From the NCBI GenBank assembly GCA_007127655.1, contig SKYX01000430.1, positions 1-13,675 on the forward strand: a stretch of DNA of 13,675 nucleotides. The letters run 5' to 3'. Below are positions 1-7,122 of this stretch, in pieces. Both the position numbers and the translations under genes were made by a program. Position 1 is the stretch's first letter; every line of letters begins with the position of its first letter. The notes under the pieces are model-generated. The model was given only the letters and a program-made list of their open reading frames with translations, had not been told where the DNA came from and searched no databases. This stretch comes from Desulfonatronum sp. Lineage in GTDB: Bacteria; Desulfobacterota; Desulfovibrionia; Desulfovibrionales; Desulfonatronaceae.

Positions 1-44
1 TCCGACCCGCATTCATCAGCCGGAAGTGCTCGCCGCGAAAGGAC

Positions 45-110
45 AGTATCTAAGAGAACTCCCCCGAACTGTCAACAAAAAATTTTCAAATTTTTAAAAA
101 ATATTTTTTC
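45..110 (-). promoter_or_regulatory. Strong sigma70-type promoter reading out of the left edge
   Basis: On the minus strand there is a perfect -35 hexamer TTGACA (70-75), a 17-base spacer and a -10-like TAGATA (47-52; GATACT two bases further on is an alternative). Just upstream, at about 76-110, lies a run of A and T tracts that resembles an UP element. Together these suggest a strong promoter starting transcription near base 40 and heading leftwards, out of the window. The transcribed gene is not visible. No confident coding start appears in bases 1-40, although ATG triplets occur at 16 and 12 on the minus strand. A stable RNA operon is possible but unproven. Confidence 0.6.
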
Positions 111-153
111 ACCAATGAATTCAAACAACAACATCGGCTCTTCAAAGGCTCTT

Positions 154-188
154 CAAAAAGTGAAAGCCGGCTCCATGGAGCCGGCTTT
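154..188 (-). terminator. Hairpin terminator of the acylphosphatase-like gene
   Basis: Bases 163-188 form a perfect 26-base palindrome (AAAGCCGGCTCC and its complement). On the minus strand it is followed by a short T run (155-159). It lies about 50 bases past the stop of the acylphosphatase-like gene, where a Rho-independent terminator is expected. The T run is only five bases and is interrupted, so efficiency is uncertain. A tandem 11-base repeat (GGCTCTTCAAA, 136-146 and 147-157) adjoins it. Confidence 0.6.
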
Positions 189-239
189 CCGCATTATCCC
201 CGGCGACATCAAACCAACGGGGCCATTATCCTTGAAAAC

Positions 240-527
240 CTACTGTCGAAGCTCAAAGGAAGAAAATGCCTTTTCATATTCGATCCACTTGCATTCCAGG
301 TTCTCCACCTTGCTGAAGGGCGGGCCCTGAAGAAGATGGACACGGAATTCCTCCAGGTTCTCTTCAGTACCCTGGGCCAGGACTTCAAGGCGATCATCAT
401 GCAGGCTGCGGACCCAGCCGGTGATGGCAAGATTTTTAGCTTCATTCACAATCCATTCCTTGAATTCACCGCCTGGAATTGCACCTGCGGACTTGCCGGC
501 AAAAACACAGTTGAGACTTCGAGTCAT
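240..527 (-). CDS. Acylphosphatase-family protein, catalytic residues replaced
   Basis: This encodes a 95-residue protein with the size and fold signature of acylphosphatases, small enzymes that hydrolyse acyl phosphates in the cytoplasm. The start at 527 is chosen because AGGAGG lies seven bases upstream; an upstream in-frame start at 572 has no such site. Family landmarks are visible: G11 opens the phosphate-binding loop, F22-K23 sits where the family has Phe-Arg, and GWVRS (37-41) followed by LEVLAQG (47-53) matches the second signature. The anion-binding Arg is Lys23, the catalytic Asn is Ser41, and the loop G-x-V-Q-G-V-x-F-R carries about four extra residues (A16 to G19). Known family chemistry needs both the Arg and the Asn, so it may be inactive or have a changed role. 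It stands alone, with its own terminator downstream. Confidence 0.75.
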   Translation of the reverse strand: MTRSLNCVFAGKSAGAIPGGEFKEWIVNEAKNLAITGWVRSLHDDRLEVLAQGTEENLEEFRVHLLQGPPFSKVENLECKWIEYEKAFSSFELRQ

Positions 528-541
528 TGTCGTCCTCCTGA

Positions 542-576
542 AAGCTAAACGGTTTACCATACCAGTCAACACTGGT
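542..576 (-). promoter_or_regulatory. Possible promoter with inverted repeat for the acylphosphatase-like gene
   Basis: Upstream of the acylphosphatase-like gene the minus strand has TTGACT (564-569) and, 16 bases on, TAGCTT (542-547). The -35 box lies inside a perfect short inverted repeat, ACCAGT-CAAC-ACTGGT (561-576), which could be a protein-binding site or just a small hairpin. The -10 match is weak. Confidence 0.3.
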
Positions 577-929
577 GGCTGAGGAGCTCCTTCCTGGTTC
601 GGGCCCCTTGCCTTTCAGTACATTTCATGGCCTTAGCCAACGTCCAAAGCAATGTAAATCCTTCCTGAACGAACCGAGTCCTGGATATGTCTCGTCGCTT
701 GCCCTTACAGCGACAACCATCAGACAATCATCGGGCTCATTGCTTCCAGACACAACGAAATCTTCAACAACACCCTGAATCAATTGAAAATAAACAATAA
801 ATGCATCGCGAGATCAACCGAAACCGGACTGCTGGTCACCCAATTGGAAAAAGGCTATCTTTTCAAATCGCGCGTTCCCGGCTTTCGCTGTCTGGGCACG
901 GCAAAACAGACACAAAGGAGAATGAACAG
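573..929. other. Intergenic region with no recognised gene
   Basis: This stretch separates the divergent acylphosphatase-like and flavoprotein genes. Open frames cross it, but none has a ribosome binding site or a recognisable protein. The reading frame of the flavoprotein gene stays open upstream to 801, but that part looks like noise. Apart from the inverted repeat at its left end and the ribosome binding site at 914-920, I see no clear promoter, RNA or repeat. Confidence 0.5.
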
Positions 930-1556
930 ATGAAAGCTTTAGCCGTAAATGGAAGTCCCAGGAAAGGTGGAAACACGGAGATCCTTTTGCGTAATGTCCT
1001 GACCCCGCTTGAGCATGCCGGTTGGGAGACGCGTCTGCTCCAGGTTGGAGGAGGAAAAGTCGGCGGTTGTATCGCCTGCTACAAGTGTTTCGAGAATAAG
1101 GATCTGCGCTGCGCGGTGACCAAGGACGACTGTAACGACGTTCTGGCCGAGGCCTGGACCGCGGATGCGTTAATTTTCGGATCTCCGACCTACTTCACCG
1201 ACGTCAGCGCCGAAATGAAGGCTCTTCTGGATCGCCTCGGCCTGGTCAGCGTAGCCAACGGCGGCGCGTTGCGAGGCAAGATCGGGGCCGCTGTTGTCGC
1301 GGTCCGCAGAGGCGGAGGGACGCACGTCTTCGACACCATCAACCACATGTTCTTGATGTCGTCCATGATCGTCCCGGGCTCGTCTTACTGGAACCTGGGT
1401 TTCGGCTTGAATAAAGGAGATGTCCTCCAGGACGCGGAGGGATTGCAAAACATGGAGTATCTCGGGCGAACCATCGCCTGGCTGGGCCAGGCCTTGAAAC
1501 CGCACTTGACTGAATTCCCGTCAGTCATCGCCTCAGGCGACACAGACGCCACGTGA
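930..1556 (+). CDS. Flavodoxin-fold NAD(P)H/FMN reductase, iron-sulfur flavoprotein-like
   Basis: A 208-residue cytoplasmic protein of the NADPH-dependent FMN reductase / flavodoxin-fold superfamily. The N-terminal beta strand and GSPRKGGNT loop (8-16) match the FMN phosphate-binding signature, and GSPTYF (84-89) followed by MKALLDR (96-102) matches the second flavin contact region. Cysteines 47, 50, 53 and 61 form CX2CX2CX7C, which fits the compact CX2CX2CX4-7C motif described for archaeal iron-sulfur flavoprotein (Isf), where it holds a 4Fe-4S cluster; Cys68 follows. I infer an electron-transfer flavoprotein possibly carrying FMN plus an iron-sulfur cluster; a cluster-free reductase is the alternative. 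The start at 930 is set by AAAGGAG (914-920). It lies 78 bases upstream of the RodZ-like gene on the same strand and has no visible terminator. Confidence 0.8.
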   Translation: MKALAVNGSPRKGGNTEILLRNVLTPLEHAGWETRLLQVGGGKVGGCIACYKCFENKDLRCAVTKDDCNDVLAEAWTADALIFGSPTYFTDVSAEMKALLDRLGLVSVANGGALRGKIGAAVVAVRRGGGTHVFDTINHMFLMSSMIVPGSSYWNLGFGLNKGDVLQDAEGLQNMEYLGRTIAWLGQALKPHLTEFPSVIASGDTDAT

Positions 1557-1634
1557 CGGTTTATTACTAGCCTGAAAGATTGTAGAGTTAAGAGATTGAC
1601 GACGTTTTGAAAGAAATCTGTCTGGAGGACATGC

Positions 1635-2591
1635 ATGAACTTGTTGGAAATCGGAAAGCTTCTCAAAGAGGAGCGCTTGCGTCAGGGCGTGGAACTCCCG
1701 GCCGTGGCCAAGGTTATCAGAGTCAGCACCTCGGCCTTGGAGGCCATTGAGGAAGGCAATGAAGATGCTTTGCCGACCCCGGTCTATATTAAAGGGTTCG
1801 TAAAAAACTACGCCCGCTTTCTGGAGCTTGATCCGGCCGTGATCGACTCTGCCCTTCGGGACGTGCGGTTCATCAGCGGCAATGCCATGTGGTCTCCAAG
1901 CCAAAGCTTGCCGGTCACCCGAGGATCGTTTCCCGCTTGGGGAGTCGGCTTGGTCGCCCTTGTGCTGATCGGACTGGTCGGAGGAGGCGCGGCATTGCTG
2001 CAGACTCGATCGACGGAGCATATCGTCTCGGACTCTCCCTCCTCCTCACTGGAAACCCCTTCTCCCCAGCCCCAGGTCGACGCCCAAGCCCAGCCCGTAT
2101 GGCAGCCTTCGACGCCGCAGCTGCAAGGTCCAGCACCGAGCACTACCCCGCCGATAGAGCCTGCCCCTCTGGCCACAGCGGCTTCCGACCCCTCCATCAT
2201 TGAACAGGCCGATCAGGTTGGTGACGAAACCCCGGCTGAAGGCCCGAGCGTGCGAGAAGACCTGAGCCTCCAAAAGGCCGCTCTGGACAACATGCGGCTG
2301 ACCCTCAGACCGGGAAACCTCCGAGCGGACTTCGAGATTCGCAACATCTCCGAGGAACTCATTTCCGGGCTGATTTCCGTCTTTTTCATCAGCAAGGACG
2401 ACCGCACCGTTCCGGCCCTGGGCAACGAGGAAACCCCACGGTTCACCATCCGCAACTTCCGCCCCGTTTCCACGCGTCTGCACTTACCTCCGGACTTGAA
2501 CCTGGAAGACGTGACCCGGGTTCAATTCGTGGTCACGGACTCTGATGGCACGGACGTTCTGGTCAAAACGTATCCAATCGACCGGAATTAA
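1635..2591 (+). CDS. RodZ-like helix-turn-helix membrane protein
   Basis: A 318-residue predicted inner-membrane protein with RodZ layout. Residues 3-66 form a RodZ-type helix-turn-helix domain, including LKEERLRQGVEL (10-21) and the typical PTPVYIKGFVKNYA segment (48-60). A single membrane helix spans about 102-122. A Pro/Ser/Gln-rich linker covers about 132-205, and a C-terminal beta-rich domain covers about 219-318. In RodZ the cytoplasmic N-domain binds MreB and links it to the cell-wall elongation machinery. The C-terminal part does not look like the usual RodZ periplasmic domain (DUF4115). Its FEIRNISEEL segment (233-242), with a following strand pattern, is closer to FxLYD-like beta-sandwich folds. 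GGAGG (1624-1628) is six bases before ATG 1635, so this start beats the out-of-frame ATG at 1631. A true RodZ role is likely but not proven. Confidence 0.7.
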   Translation: MNLLEIGKLLKEERLRQGVELPAVAKVIRVSTSALEAIEEGNEDALPTPVYIKGFVKNYARFLELDPAVIDSALRDVRFISGNAMWSPSQSLPVTRGSFPAWGVGLVALVLIGLVGGGAALLQTRSTEHIVSDSPSSSLETPSPQPQVDAQAQPVWQPSTPQLQGPAPSTTPPIEPAPLATAASDPSIIEQADQVGDETPAEGPSVREDLSLQKAALDNMRLTLRPGNLRADFEIRNISEELISGLISVFFISKDDRTVPALGNEETPRFTIRNFRPVSTRLHLPPDLNLEDVTRVQFVVTDSDGTDVLVKTYPIDRN

Positions 2592-2818
2592 CCTCTCTAC
2601 CTGCGGGATGGTTCAGAACAGGTTGGCAGTTGACGGCCGATAGGCACCTTGGGCAACCCCATTCGGATGCACGGTCTTCCGTAGGGGCGGTTCGCGAACC
2701 GCCCCTACTCGGCACCGGAATGCGTGGTCAATTTCACCGAAATACGCAGTAGGCCGGGTCTCGGCTGAAAGGCAGCAGCAATTGTTGAAAAATCCAGACC
2801 ATCATCCTGTCTCCGCCG
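2592..2818. other. Spacer between convergent rodZ-like and rrf2-like genes
   Basis: The RodZ-like gene and the Rrf2 gene converge here. The only structure I recognise is the 28-base palindrome listed separately. No T-tailed terminator hairpin is evident for either gene. Confidence 0.5.
2681..2708. repeat. REP-like perfect 28-base palindrome (GTAGGGGCGG type)
   Basis: GTAGGGGCGGTTCG and its exact complement form a perfect palindrome between two converging genes. This resembles short intergenic REP-like palindromes in many bacterial genomes, and a degenerate relative is found at 13212-13240 in this window. There is no T run, so it is not a classic terminator, though it could protect 3' ends of transcripts. 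Confidence 0.7.
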
Positions 2819-3238
2819 TCATGCTCGACAAGAATGGTCAGCAACGTCCTTCAATTCGGATAGCGGAACACTCAAGGTCTCCCGCAGTCCTTCCCTGGCC
2901 TTTTGCCAGACCTGGTGGACACCGCAAAAGCCGCTTCGCCCACAGCCCTCCGGGCGGAAGATGCATTCGTTCAAGAAAATCTCCCCCTCCACGGCCTCGA
3001 CAACGTCCAAAAGCGTCACATCCTCCGGTGCCTTGAGCAGCCTGTAACCACCGCGGGCCCCCTGTACAATCTGAATCAACCCTGCCCGAGCCAATTCCTG
3101 GGCGATCTTGGCCAGAAACGGGCCAGGAATATCCATGGCCTCGGAAATATCTCTCCGGGCAACAACCTCCTCCATGTCCGCAGTGGCCAGATAAAGCATG
3201 CAGCGGACAGCGTACTCTCCAGCCTTGGTCAACATCAT
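2819..3238 (-). CDS. Rrf2-family transcriptional regulator with three clustered cysteines
   Basis: A 139-residue Rrf2-family DNA-binding protein. The opening KAGEYAVRCMLYLA (5-18), the winged helix ending in QGARGGYRLLKAPEDVTLLD (59-78) and the EAVEG segment (81-85) are family hallmarks. Cys92, Cys99 and Cys105 (CX6CX5C) lie where IscR and NsrR hold an iron-sulfur cluster, so sensing of iron-sulfur status, nitric oxide or redox state is plausible; the exact subfamily cannot be named. The start at 3238 is favoured by AAAAGGAT nine bases upstream; Met at 3235 is the alternative. The gene stands alone on the minus strand between a convergent rodZ-like gene and a long repeat region. Rrf2 regulators often repress themselves, and an inverted repeat lies just upstream. 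Confidence 0.88.
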   Translation of the reverse strand: MMLTKAGEYAVRCMLYLATADMEEVVARRDISEAMDIPGPFLAKIAQELARAGLIQIVQGARGGYRLLKAPEDVTLLDVVEAVEGEIFLNECIFRPEGCGRSGFCGVHQVWQKAREGLRETLSVPLSELKDVADHSCRA

Positions 3239-3262
3239 AAACTGAGATCCTTTTCAATAAAA

Positions 3263-3284
3263 GATAAACACGATTTTTTTTATC
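3263..3284 (-). promoter_or_regulatory. Inverted repeat upstream of rrf2, possible operator
   Basis: GATAAA (3263-3268) and TTTATC (3279-3284) form a 6-base inverted repeat, 25 bases before the Rrf2 start codon, in an A/T-rich stretch. On the minus strand a TAGGAT box, possible as a -10, lies beside it. An autoregulatory operator is a guess based on position; the repeat is short and could be chance. Confidence 0.25.
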
Positions 3285-3317
3285 CTACATAGAGCGTTTT
3301 TGGCTTTGTTAAAGATG

Positions 3318-3670
3318 TTGGCTCTTTATGCGTTTCGGACGGGTGATCTGCCAAATTGCAGTATGAGTCCGGTTCATGCCCCAACGGGGCTTCGTACTGT
3401 AGCCCAGGGTTGGCCAGCCAGGCTGGGCTACCCTGGGATAATTGTAAGAAATCCAATCAACCCCAAAGGGGTTGCGTAAAACGCCGTAGCGCATGTTTCC
3501 GGCCGTTTTTCCGATACGGCCATACGTACGCAACCCCTTTGGGGTAGAAGAAGGGAAAATGGCCTTGGTCCCAGGGGAGCGTCAAGGGCTGCCGCAACCC
3601 TGGGCTATGGTACGGAATCCCGTTGGGATACCCTGAGCAAGAAAACAGTCCGAAACGCATATTGAGCCAA
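3318..3670. repeat. 353-base imperfect palindromic element
   Basis: The two halves match as inverted repeats over most of their length. The outer ends are 23 bases: TTGGCTC-TT-TATGCGTTTC... on the left (3318-3340) and its complement at 3648-3670, with two mismatches. Moving inward, both arms share in order a CCCAACGGG mini-palindrome (3380 and 3620 areas), TAGCCCAGGGTTG (left 3400-3412, right 3594-3606), CCCTGGGA (3431-3438 against 3569-3577), and ACCCCAAAGGGGTTGCGTA (3460-3478 against 3528-3546). The centre is a hairpin, GGCCGT/ACGGCC (3501-3521). Several blocks are themselves small palindromes, and within the left arm TAGCCCAG can instead pair with CTGGGCTA (3423-3430). It resembles a non-autonomous mobile element or a highly structured RNA unit; no transposase is present. 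Confidence 0.75.
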
Positions 3671-3753
3671 AGAGATAACACAGCCCGGGTGTCAATAAAG
3701 ATTTTCTGTATCTGCTCAAAAAGTCCGGGCTTACTCCACTGTGCAGCCGTTGT

Positions 3754-3849
3754 GCCGGATGCGGCTATCGCCTTATCCGGCCTACCAAGAATCCCGCAAC
3801 AACGGCAGCAACGGGTTTGTGGAGGCCGGATAAGCGAAGCGCATCCGGC
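3754..3849. repeat. BIME-like pair of inverted REP units, enterobacterial type
   Basis: Unit one (3754-3785) begins GCCGGATGCGGC and ends CTTATCCGGCCTAC. Unit two (3824-3849), in the opposite orientation, begins GGCCGGATAAGCG and ends GCATCCGGC. They are separated by 38 bases. Both match the well-known enterobacterial REP pattern GCCGGATGCGGC...CTTATCCGGCCTAC, including the imperfect stem, and the paired opposite arrangement is that of a BIME. It lies 3' of uvrA, a usual place for such elements. The resemblance is by eye. Confidence 0.75.
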
Positions 3850-3915
3850 GTCTGCCTGCCCAGGGTGATTGAGCAGTTACGATTTTCTCCAGTAAGGCCC
3901 ATCAATTGTTAATAT

Positions 3916-6675
3916 TTATCGCATCTCCCGCAAAAACTGTCCAGTCGCTGAATTCGGGTCGTCCCGGATCTGCTCGGGCGTGCCGCTGGCCACGATGCGG
4001 CCTCCGGCGTCCCCGCCTCCGGGGCCCAGATCGATGACATGGTCCGCGGCCCAGATCACGTCCAGATTGTGCTCGATGACCACCACGGACGCGCCCTTGT
4101 CCACCAAGCGTTGCAGCACGTGAATCAGCTTGCCGGTTTCGTGCATGTGCAGGCCGGTGGTGGGTTCGTCCAGGATGTACATGGCTCCGGGAAGGCTGCG
4201 CTTGCCAAGTTCACGGGAAATCTTGATCCGCTGGGCCTCCCCACCGGACAGGGTCGTTGCCGGCTGGCCCAGACGCAAATACTCCAGTCCGACCTCCTGG
4301 AGCACCTCCAAACGGCGCTCCAGGGCCGTATAATTGGTAAAAAAGCGACGGGCTTCGGCCACAGTCAGGTCCAAAACCTGGGCGATATTCAGCCCCTTGT
4401 ATTCGATGGCCAGGGTCTCGCGGTTGTAGCGCTGCCCGCCGCAGACCTCGCAGGTAACGAACACGTCCGGCAGAAAGTGCATTTCCACCCGGATCTGGCC
4501 ATCACCTTGGCAGGCTTCGCAACGGCCTCCGGGCACGTTGAAGCTGAACCGCCCGGGAGTATAGCCGCGTTTGCGGGCTTCCACCGTGGTGGAGAAAATT
4601 TTGCGGATCTCGTCGAAGACCTTGGTGTACGTGGCCGGGTTGGAACGGGGCGTCCGGCCGATGGGGGTCTGATCGATGGCGATGATCTTTTCCACCCTCT
4701 CCAGGCCCTCAATGCCGGAGATTTTGCCCGGCGAGTCCACCTTGATCCCTCTGGCCAAGGCGATGTGCTTGTACAGAGAGTCCACCGCCAGTGAACTTTT
4801 GCCCGATCCGGAGACTCCGGTCACGCAGACCAGTGCGGCCAAAGGGATGGCGCAGTCCAGGTCGTGCAGATTGTTCGTGCGCACCCCGTGCAGGGTCAAG
4901 GCGTGCTCACCCTTTCGGCGTTTCTCAGGTCCGGCGATGACCAGGTCCCCGCGTAAATACTTTCCGGTCAGGGAATCCTCGTGGCGCAGCAGCCCGTCCA
5001 CCGTGCCGTGGAAGACCAATTCGCCTCCCAGGGCTCCGGATCCGGGTCCCAGCTCCAGGACGTGGTCCGCGGCGCGGATCGTGGCCTCGTCGTGCTCCAC
5101 CACCAGCACCGTGTTGCCCCGCTCCTGCAAATCCCGCAACGACGCCAGCAGTCGGGCATTATCCCGAGGATGCAGCCCGATGCTCGGCTCGTCCAGGACA
5201 TAGGTCACGCCCACCAGGCCGGAGCCGAGTTGCCCGGCCAGCCGAATACGCTGTGCCTCTCCCCCAGACAGCGTGGACATGGCCCGGGCCAGGCTCAGGT
5301 AATCCAGCCCCACCCGGACCAGGAAATCCAGCCGATGGACAAGTTCCTTGAGCAGCGGTCCCGCGATCAACTCCTGCTGTCCGGCAAACCGTTGGGCGCG
5401 TAGCCAATTCACGGCTCGGACCACGGGCAGGGTGCAAAACTCGTTAATATTCCGTTCCCCGACCCGGACGGCCAAAGCCTCCGGCTTCAGACGCGCCCCT
5501 TTGCAAGCAGGACAAGGTCGGTTCTGACGAAACCGGGAGAGCTCATCCCGCCAAACCGGCCCCAAAACCTGATGCCCCCGGTCCAGAAGCGGAACCACCC
5601 CTTCCCAGGACACGCCGGGATCCCCCTGGAACAGGGCTTCCCAGGCTTGCGGGGAATACTCGGCCAGAGGCGTATCCAGGGTAAAGCCATGCACCTGGCC
5701 CAGCCGCTGCAATCCTTCGGCGTATCTGGCCAAGGCCGTTGCCTTGCGCCAGGGAATGATCCCGCCTTGACGCAGACTCAGGCCCTTGTTCGGGGCCAGC
5801 AAATCCGGCTCAAAGTACTCCACGCTGCCGATGCCCGAGCAGGTCTGGCAGGCGCCTTGGGGGCTGTTGAATGAAAAAAGCTGCGGCGAGAGAGGCGGGA
5901 GACTGATCTCGCACTGGGTGCAGACCGAAGTGGTACTGAAGACCTGCTCCTCACCGTCCACTATTTGGATGGAAATCCGTCCCTTGCCATACTTCAGGGC
6001 CAGCTCCAGGGAGTCCGCGAGGCGATGACGGATATCAGGCCCTGCCACCAGACGATCCACCACCAGTTCCAGGGTGTGGCGCTGATTTTTGGTAATCTCC
6101 GGAAGCGGTTCCAAAGGCATTACCGTCCCGTCCACCCGGACCCGCGCAAGTCCTTGGGCCTTCAGCTTGCGCATCAGGTCCTGCTGCGTTCCTTTCTGGT
6201 TTTCCACCAGGGGAGCCAAAAGAAGGAATTTTGTCTTTACCGGAAGCCCCAGGACGGCCTGGATAATTTCATCCTGGCTGCGCGCCTCGATGGCCCGGCC
6301 GCACTTTGGACAGCTCATCCGGCCCAACCGGGCGTAGAATACCCGCAAATAATCGTAAACCTCGGTCACCGTGCCCACGGTGGACCGGGGGTTACGGGTC
6401 AAGGTCTGTTGCTCCAGGGAAATGGCCGGCGACAACCCCTCGATCTTGTCCACCTGGGGCTTGTCCAATTGCGGGAGGAACTGTCGGGCGTAGGCCGAAA
6501 GGGACTCCACGTACCGGCGCTGCCCTTCGGCATAGATGATGTCGAACGCCAGGGTGGACTTCCCCGAACCGGACGGCCCACAAACAACCACCAGCTTGTC
6601 ACGGGGTATGTCCAGGGACAGGTTCTTCAGGTTGTGCTGCCGAGCGCCTTCAATATGGATGACGGATTCGATCAT
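3916..6675 (-). CDS. uvrA: Excinuclease ABC subunit A
   Basis: A complete 919-residue UvrA, the damage-recognition ATPase of nucleotide excision repair. It works as a dimer with UvrB on DNA. First ABC module: Walker [10 protein letters not shown] (33-41), LSGGEAQRI signature (469-477), Walker B with LDEP (494-497). Second module: Walker [10 protein letters not shown] (620-628), signature (809-817), LDEP (835-838). Zinc-binding cysteine pairs are at 252/255 with 276/279 and at 719/722 with 742/745; an extra CxxC is at 122-125. Length is within the usual 910-960 range and all key residues are present. The ATG at 6675 gives the normal UvrA N-terminus, yet no Shine-Dalgarno sequence precedes it and an intrinsic terminator ends about 10 bases upstream. 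Its promoter is therefore unclear. Confidence 0.98.
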   Translation of the reverse strand: MIESVIHIEGARQHNLKNLSLDIPRDKLVVVCGPSGSGKSTLAFDIIYAEGQRRYVESLSAYARQFLPQLDKPQVDKIEGLSPAISLEQQTLTRNPRSTVGTVTEVYDYLRVFYARLGRMSCPKCGRAIEARSQDEIIQAVLGLPVKTKFLLLAPLVENQKGTQQDLMRKLKAQGLARVRVDGTVMPLEPLPEITKNQRHTLELVVDRLVAGPDIRHRLADSLELALKYGKGRISIQIVDGEEQVFSTTSVCTQCEISLPPLSPQLFSFNSPQGACQTCSGIGSVEYFEPDLLAPNKGLSLRQGGIIPWRKATALARYAEGLQRLGQVHGFTLDTPLAEYSPQAWEALFQGDPGVSWEGVVPLLDRGHQVLGPVWRDELSRFRQNRPCPACKGARLKPEALAVRVGERNINEFCTLPVVRAVNWLRAQRFAGQQELIAGPLLKELVHRLDFLVRVGLDYLSLARAMSTLSGGEAQRIRLAGQLGSGLVGVTYVLDEPSIGLHPRDNARLLASLRDLQERGNTVLVVEHDEATIRAADHVLELGPGSGALGGELVFHGTVDGLLRHEDSLTGKYLRGDLVIAGPEKRRKGEHALTLHGVRTNNLHDLDCAIPLAALVCVTGVSGSGKSSLAVDSLYKHIALARGIKVDSPGKISGIEGLERVEKIIAIDQTPIGRTPRSNPATYTKVFDEIRKIFSTTVEARKRGYTPGRFSFNVPGGRCEACQGDGQIRVEMHFLPDVFVTCEVCGGQRYNRETLAIEYKGLNIAQVLDLTVAEARRFFTNYTALERRLEVLQEVGLEYLRLGQPATTLSGGEAQRIKISRELGKRSLPGAMYILDEPTTGLHMHETGKLIHVLQRLVDKGASVVVIEHNLDVIWAADHVIDLGPGGGDAGGRIVASGTPEQIRDDPNSATGQFLREMR

Positions 6676-6683
6676 AAAAGAAT

Positions 6684-6707
6684 GAAAAAAGGCCCGCGAG
6701 GGGCCTT
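6684..6707 (-). terminator. Intrinsic terminator after vapC, just before uvrA
   Basis: AAGGCCC (6689-6695), a 5-base GCGAG loop and GGGCCTT (6701-6707) make a GC-rich hairpin. On the minus strand it is followed by a run of six T (6685-6690). It lies 26 bases past the vapC stop and ends the upstream run of genes. The T run stops only about 10 bases before the uvrA start codon, so any uvrA mRNA must start inside or after it, or be read through. Confidence 0.85.
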
Positions 6708-6732
6708 GTTGATGATTTATGGTTTAATCATG

Positions 6733-7122
6733 TCAGACTAGGCGATTCACAAGTTCATCGTACAGGGGAAAACGACGATCATCAGACATGAGAAGCGCGT
6801 CATAGACAATGCTGGTAGCGATAATCATTCGGTCTTGCGGATCCTTATGGTGCTCTGGGATATCAACTGCCAGTGAAGCGATTGGCAGGGTAACGGGGAT
6901 TAAAGTGATCCCTGAGCCCTGCAAGGCCTTCTCAAACCAAACTTCTCGCGGCAAAGGCAGCTCGATTCGCCCATGCCGCTCCAACCAAGACACTTCAAAA
7001 CAGCTCATGGCGGAAACTGCCACAACGTCAGCGTAACCAAGCAACTCCCGACGATACTCCGAAAGCGCTTGATGTTCGTCATTCACCCACCACAGCCAGA
7101 TATGCGTATCAAGAACGATCAC
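6733..7122 (-). CDS. vapC: PIN-domain ribonuclease toxin, VapC family
   Basis: A 129-residue PIN-domain protein, of the type II toxin class that cleaves RNA with a metal-binding acidic pocket. The expected acidic residues are visible: Asp5 in IVLDTHIWLW, Glu43 in SCFEVSWL, Asp94/Asp97 in HKDPQDRMIIATS and Asp114/Asp115 in LMSDDRRF. The start is a GTG at 7122 that overlaps the stop of the upstream small gene by four bases (GTGA), which implies translational coupling to its presumed antitoxin. A terminator follows 26 bases after the stop. By eye the gene is more A/T-rich than the surrounding ubiA and uvrA, which fits an accessory gene. The RNA target cannot be read from the sequence. Confidence 0.88.
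   Translation of the reverse strand: MIVLDTHIWLWWVNDEHQALSEYRRELLGYADVVAVSAMSCFEVSWLERHGRIELPLPREVWFEKALQGSGITLIPVTLPIASLAVDIPEHHKDPQDRMIIATSIVYDALLMSDDRRFPLYDELVNRLV

Larger units (their letters stand above)
3239..3915. other. 677-base gene-free region between rrf2 and uvrA
   Basis: No protein-coding gene is supported here; short open frames fall inside the palindromic repeat and have no ribosome binding sites. The region contains the possible rrf2 operator, the 353-base palindromic element and the BIME-like pair, each listed separately. About 50 A/T-rich bases then separate the BIME from the uvrA stop codon. Confidence 0.7.

Noticed and set aside
575..778. 67-codon plus-strand open frame
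   Set aside because: No ribosome binding site, Ser/Thr/Pro-rich noise-like translation.
801..929. 43-codon N-terminal extension of the flavoprotein gene
   Set aside because: No ribosome binding site before 801 and no family similarity; AAAGGAG before 930 and the usual flavodoxin-fold N-terminus favour the shorter form.
2681..2708. Bidirectional terminator for rodZ-like and rrf2-like genes
   Set aside because: Perfect hairpin but no T run on either side; better read as a REP-like element.
3318..3670. CRISPR array or group II intron
   Set aside because: Repeats are inverted, not regularly spaced direct repeats, and no intron domain V or reverse transcriptase is visible.
3309..3681. Short open frames in the palindromic element
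   Set aside because: They appear on both strands because the sequence is palindromic; no ribosome binding sites.
4039..4794. Long plus-strand open frame inside uvrA (251 codons)
   Set aside because: It is the antisense shadow of uvrA, with no ribosome binding site and no recognisable protein.
5965..6741. Plus-strand open frame of 258 codons across the uvrA start
   Set aside because: Antisense shadow of a strongly conserved gene; composition follows uvrA codon positions.
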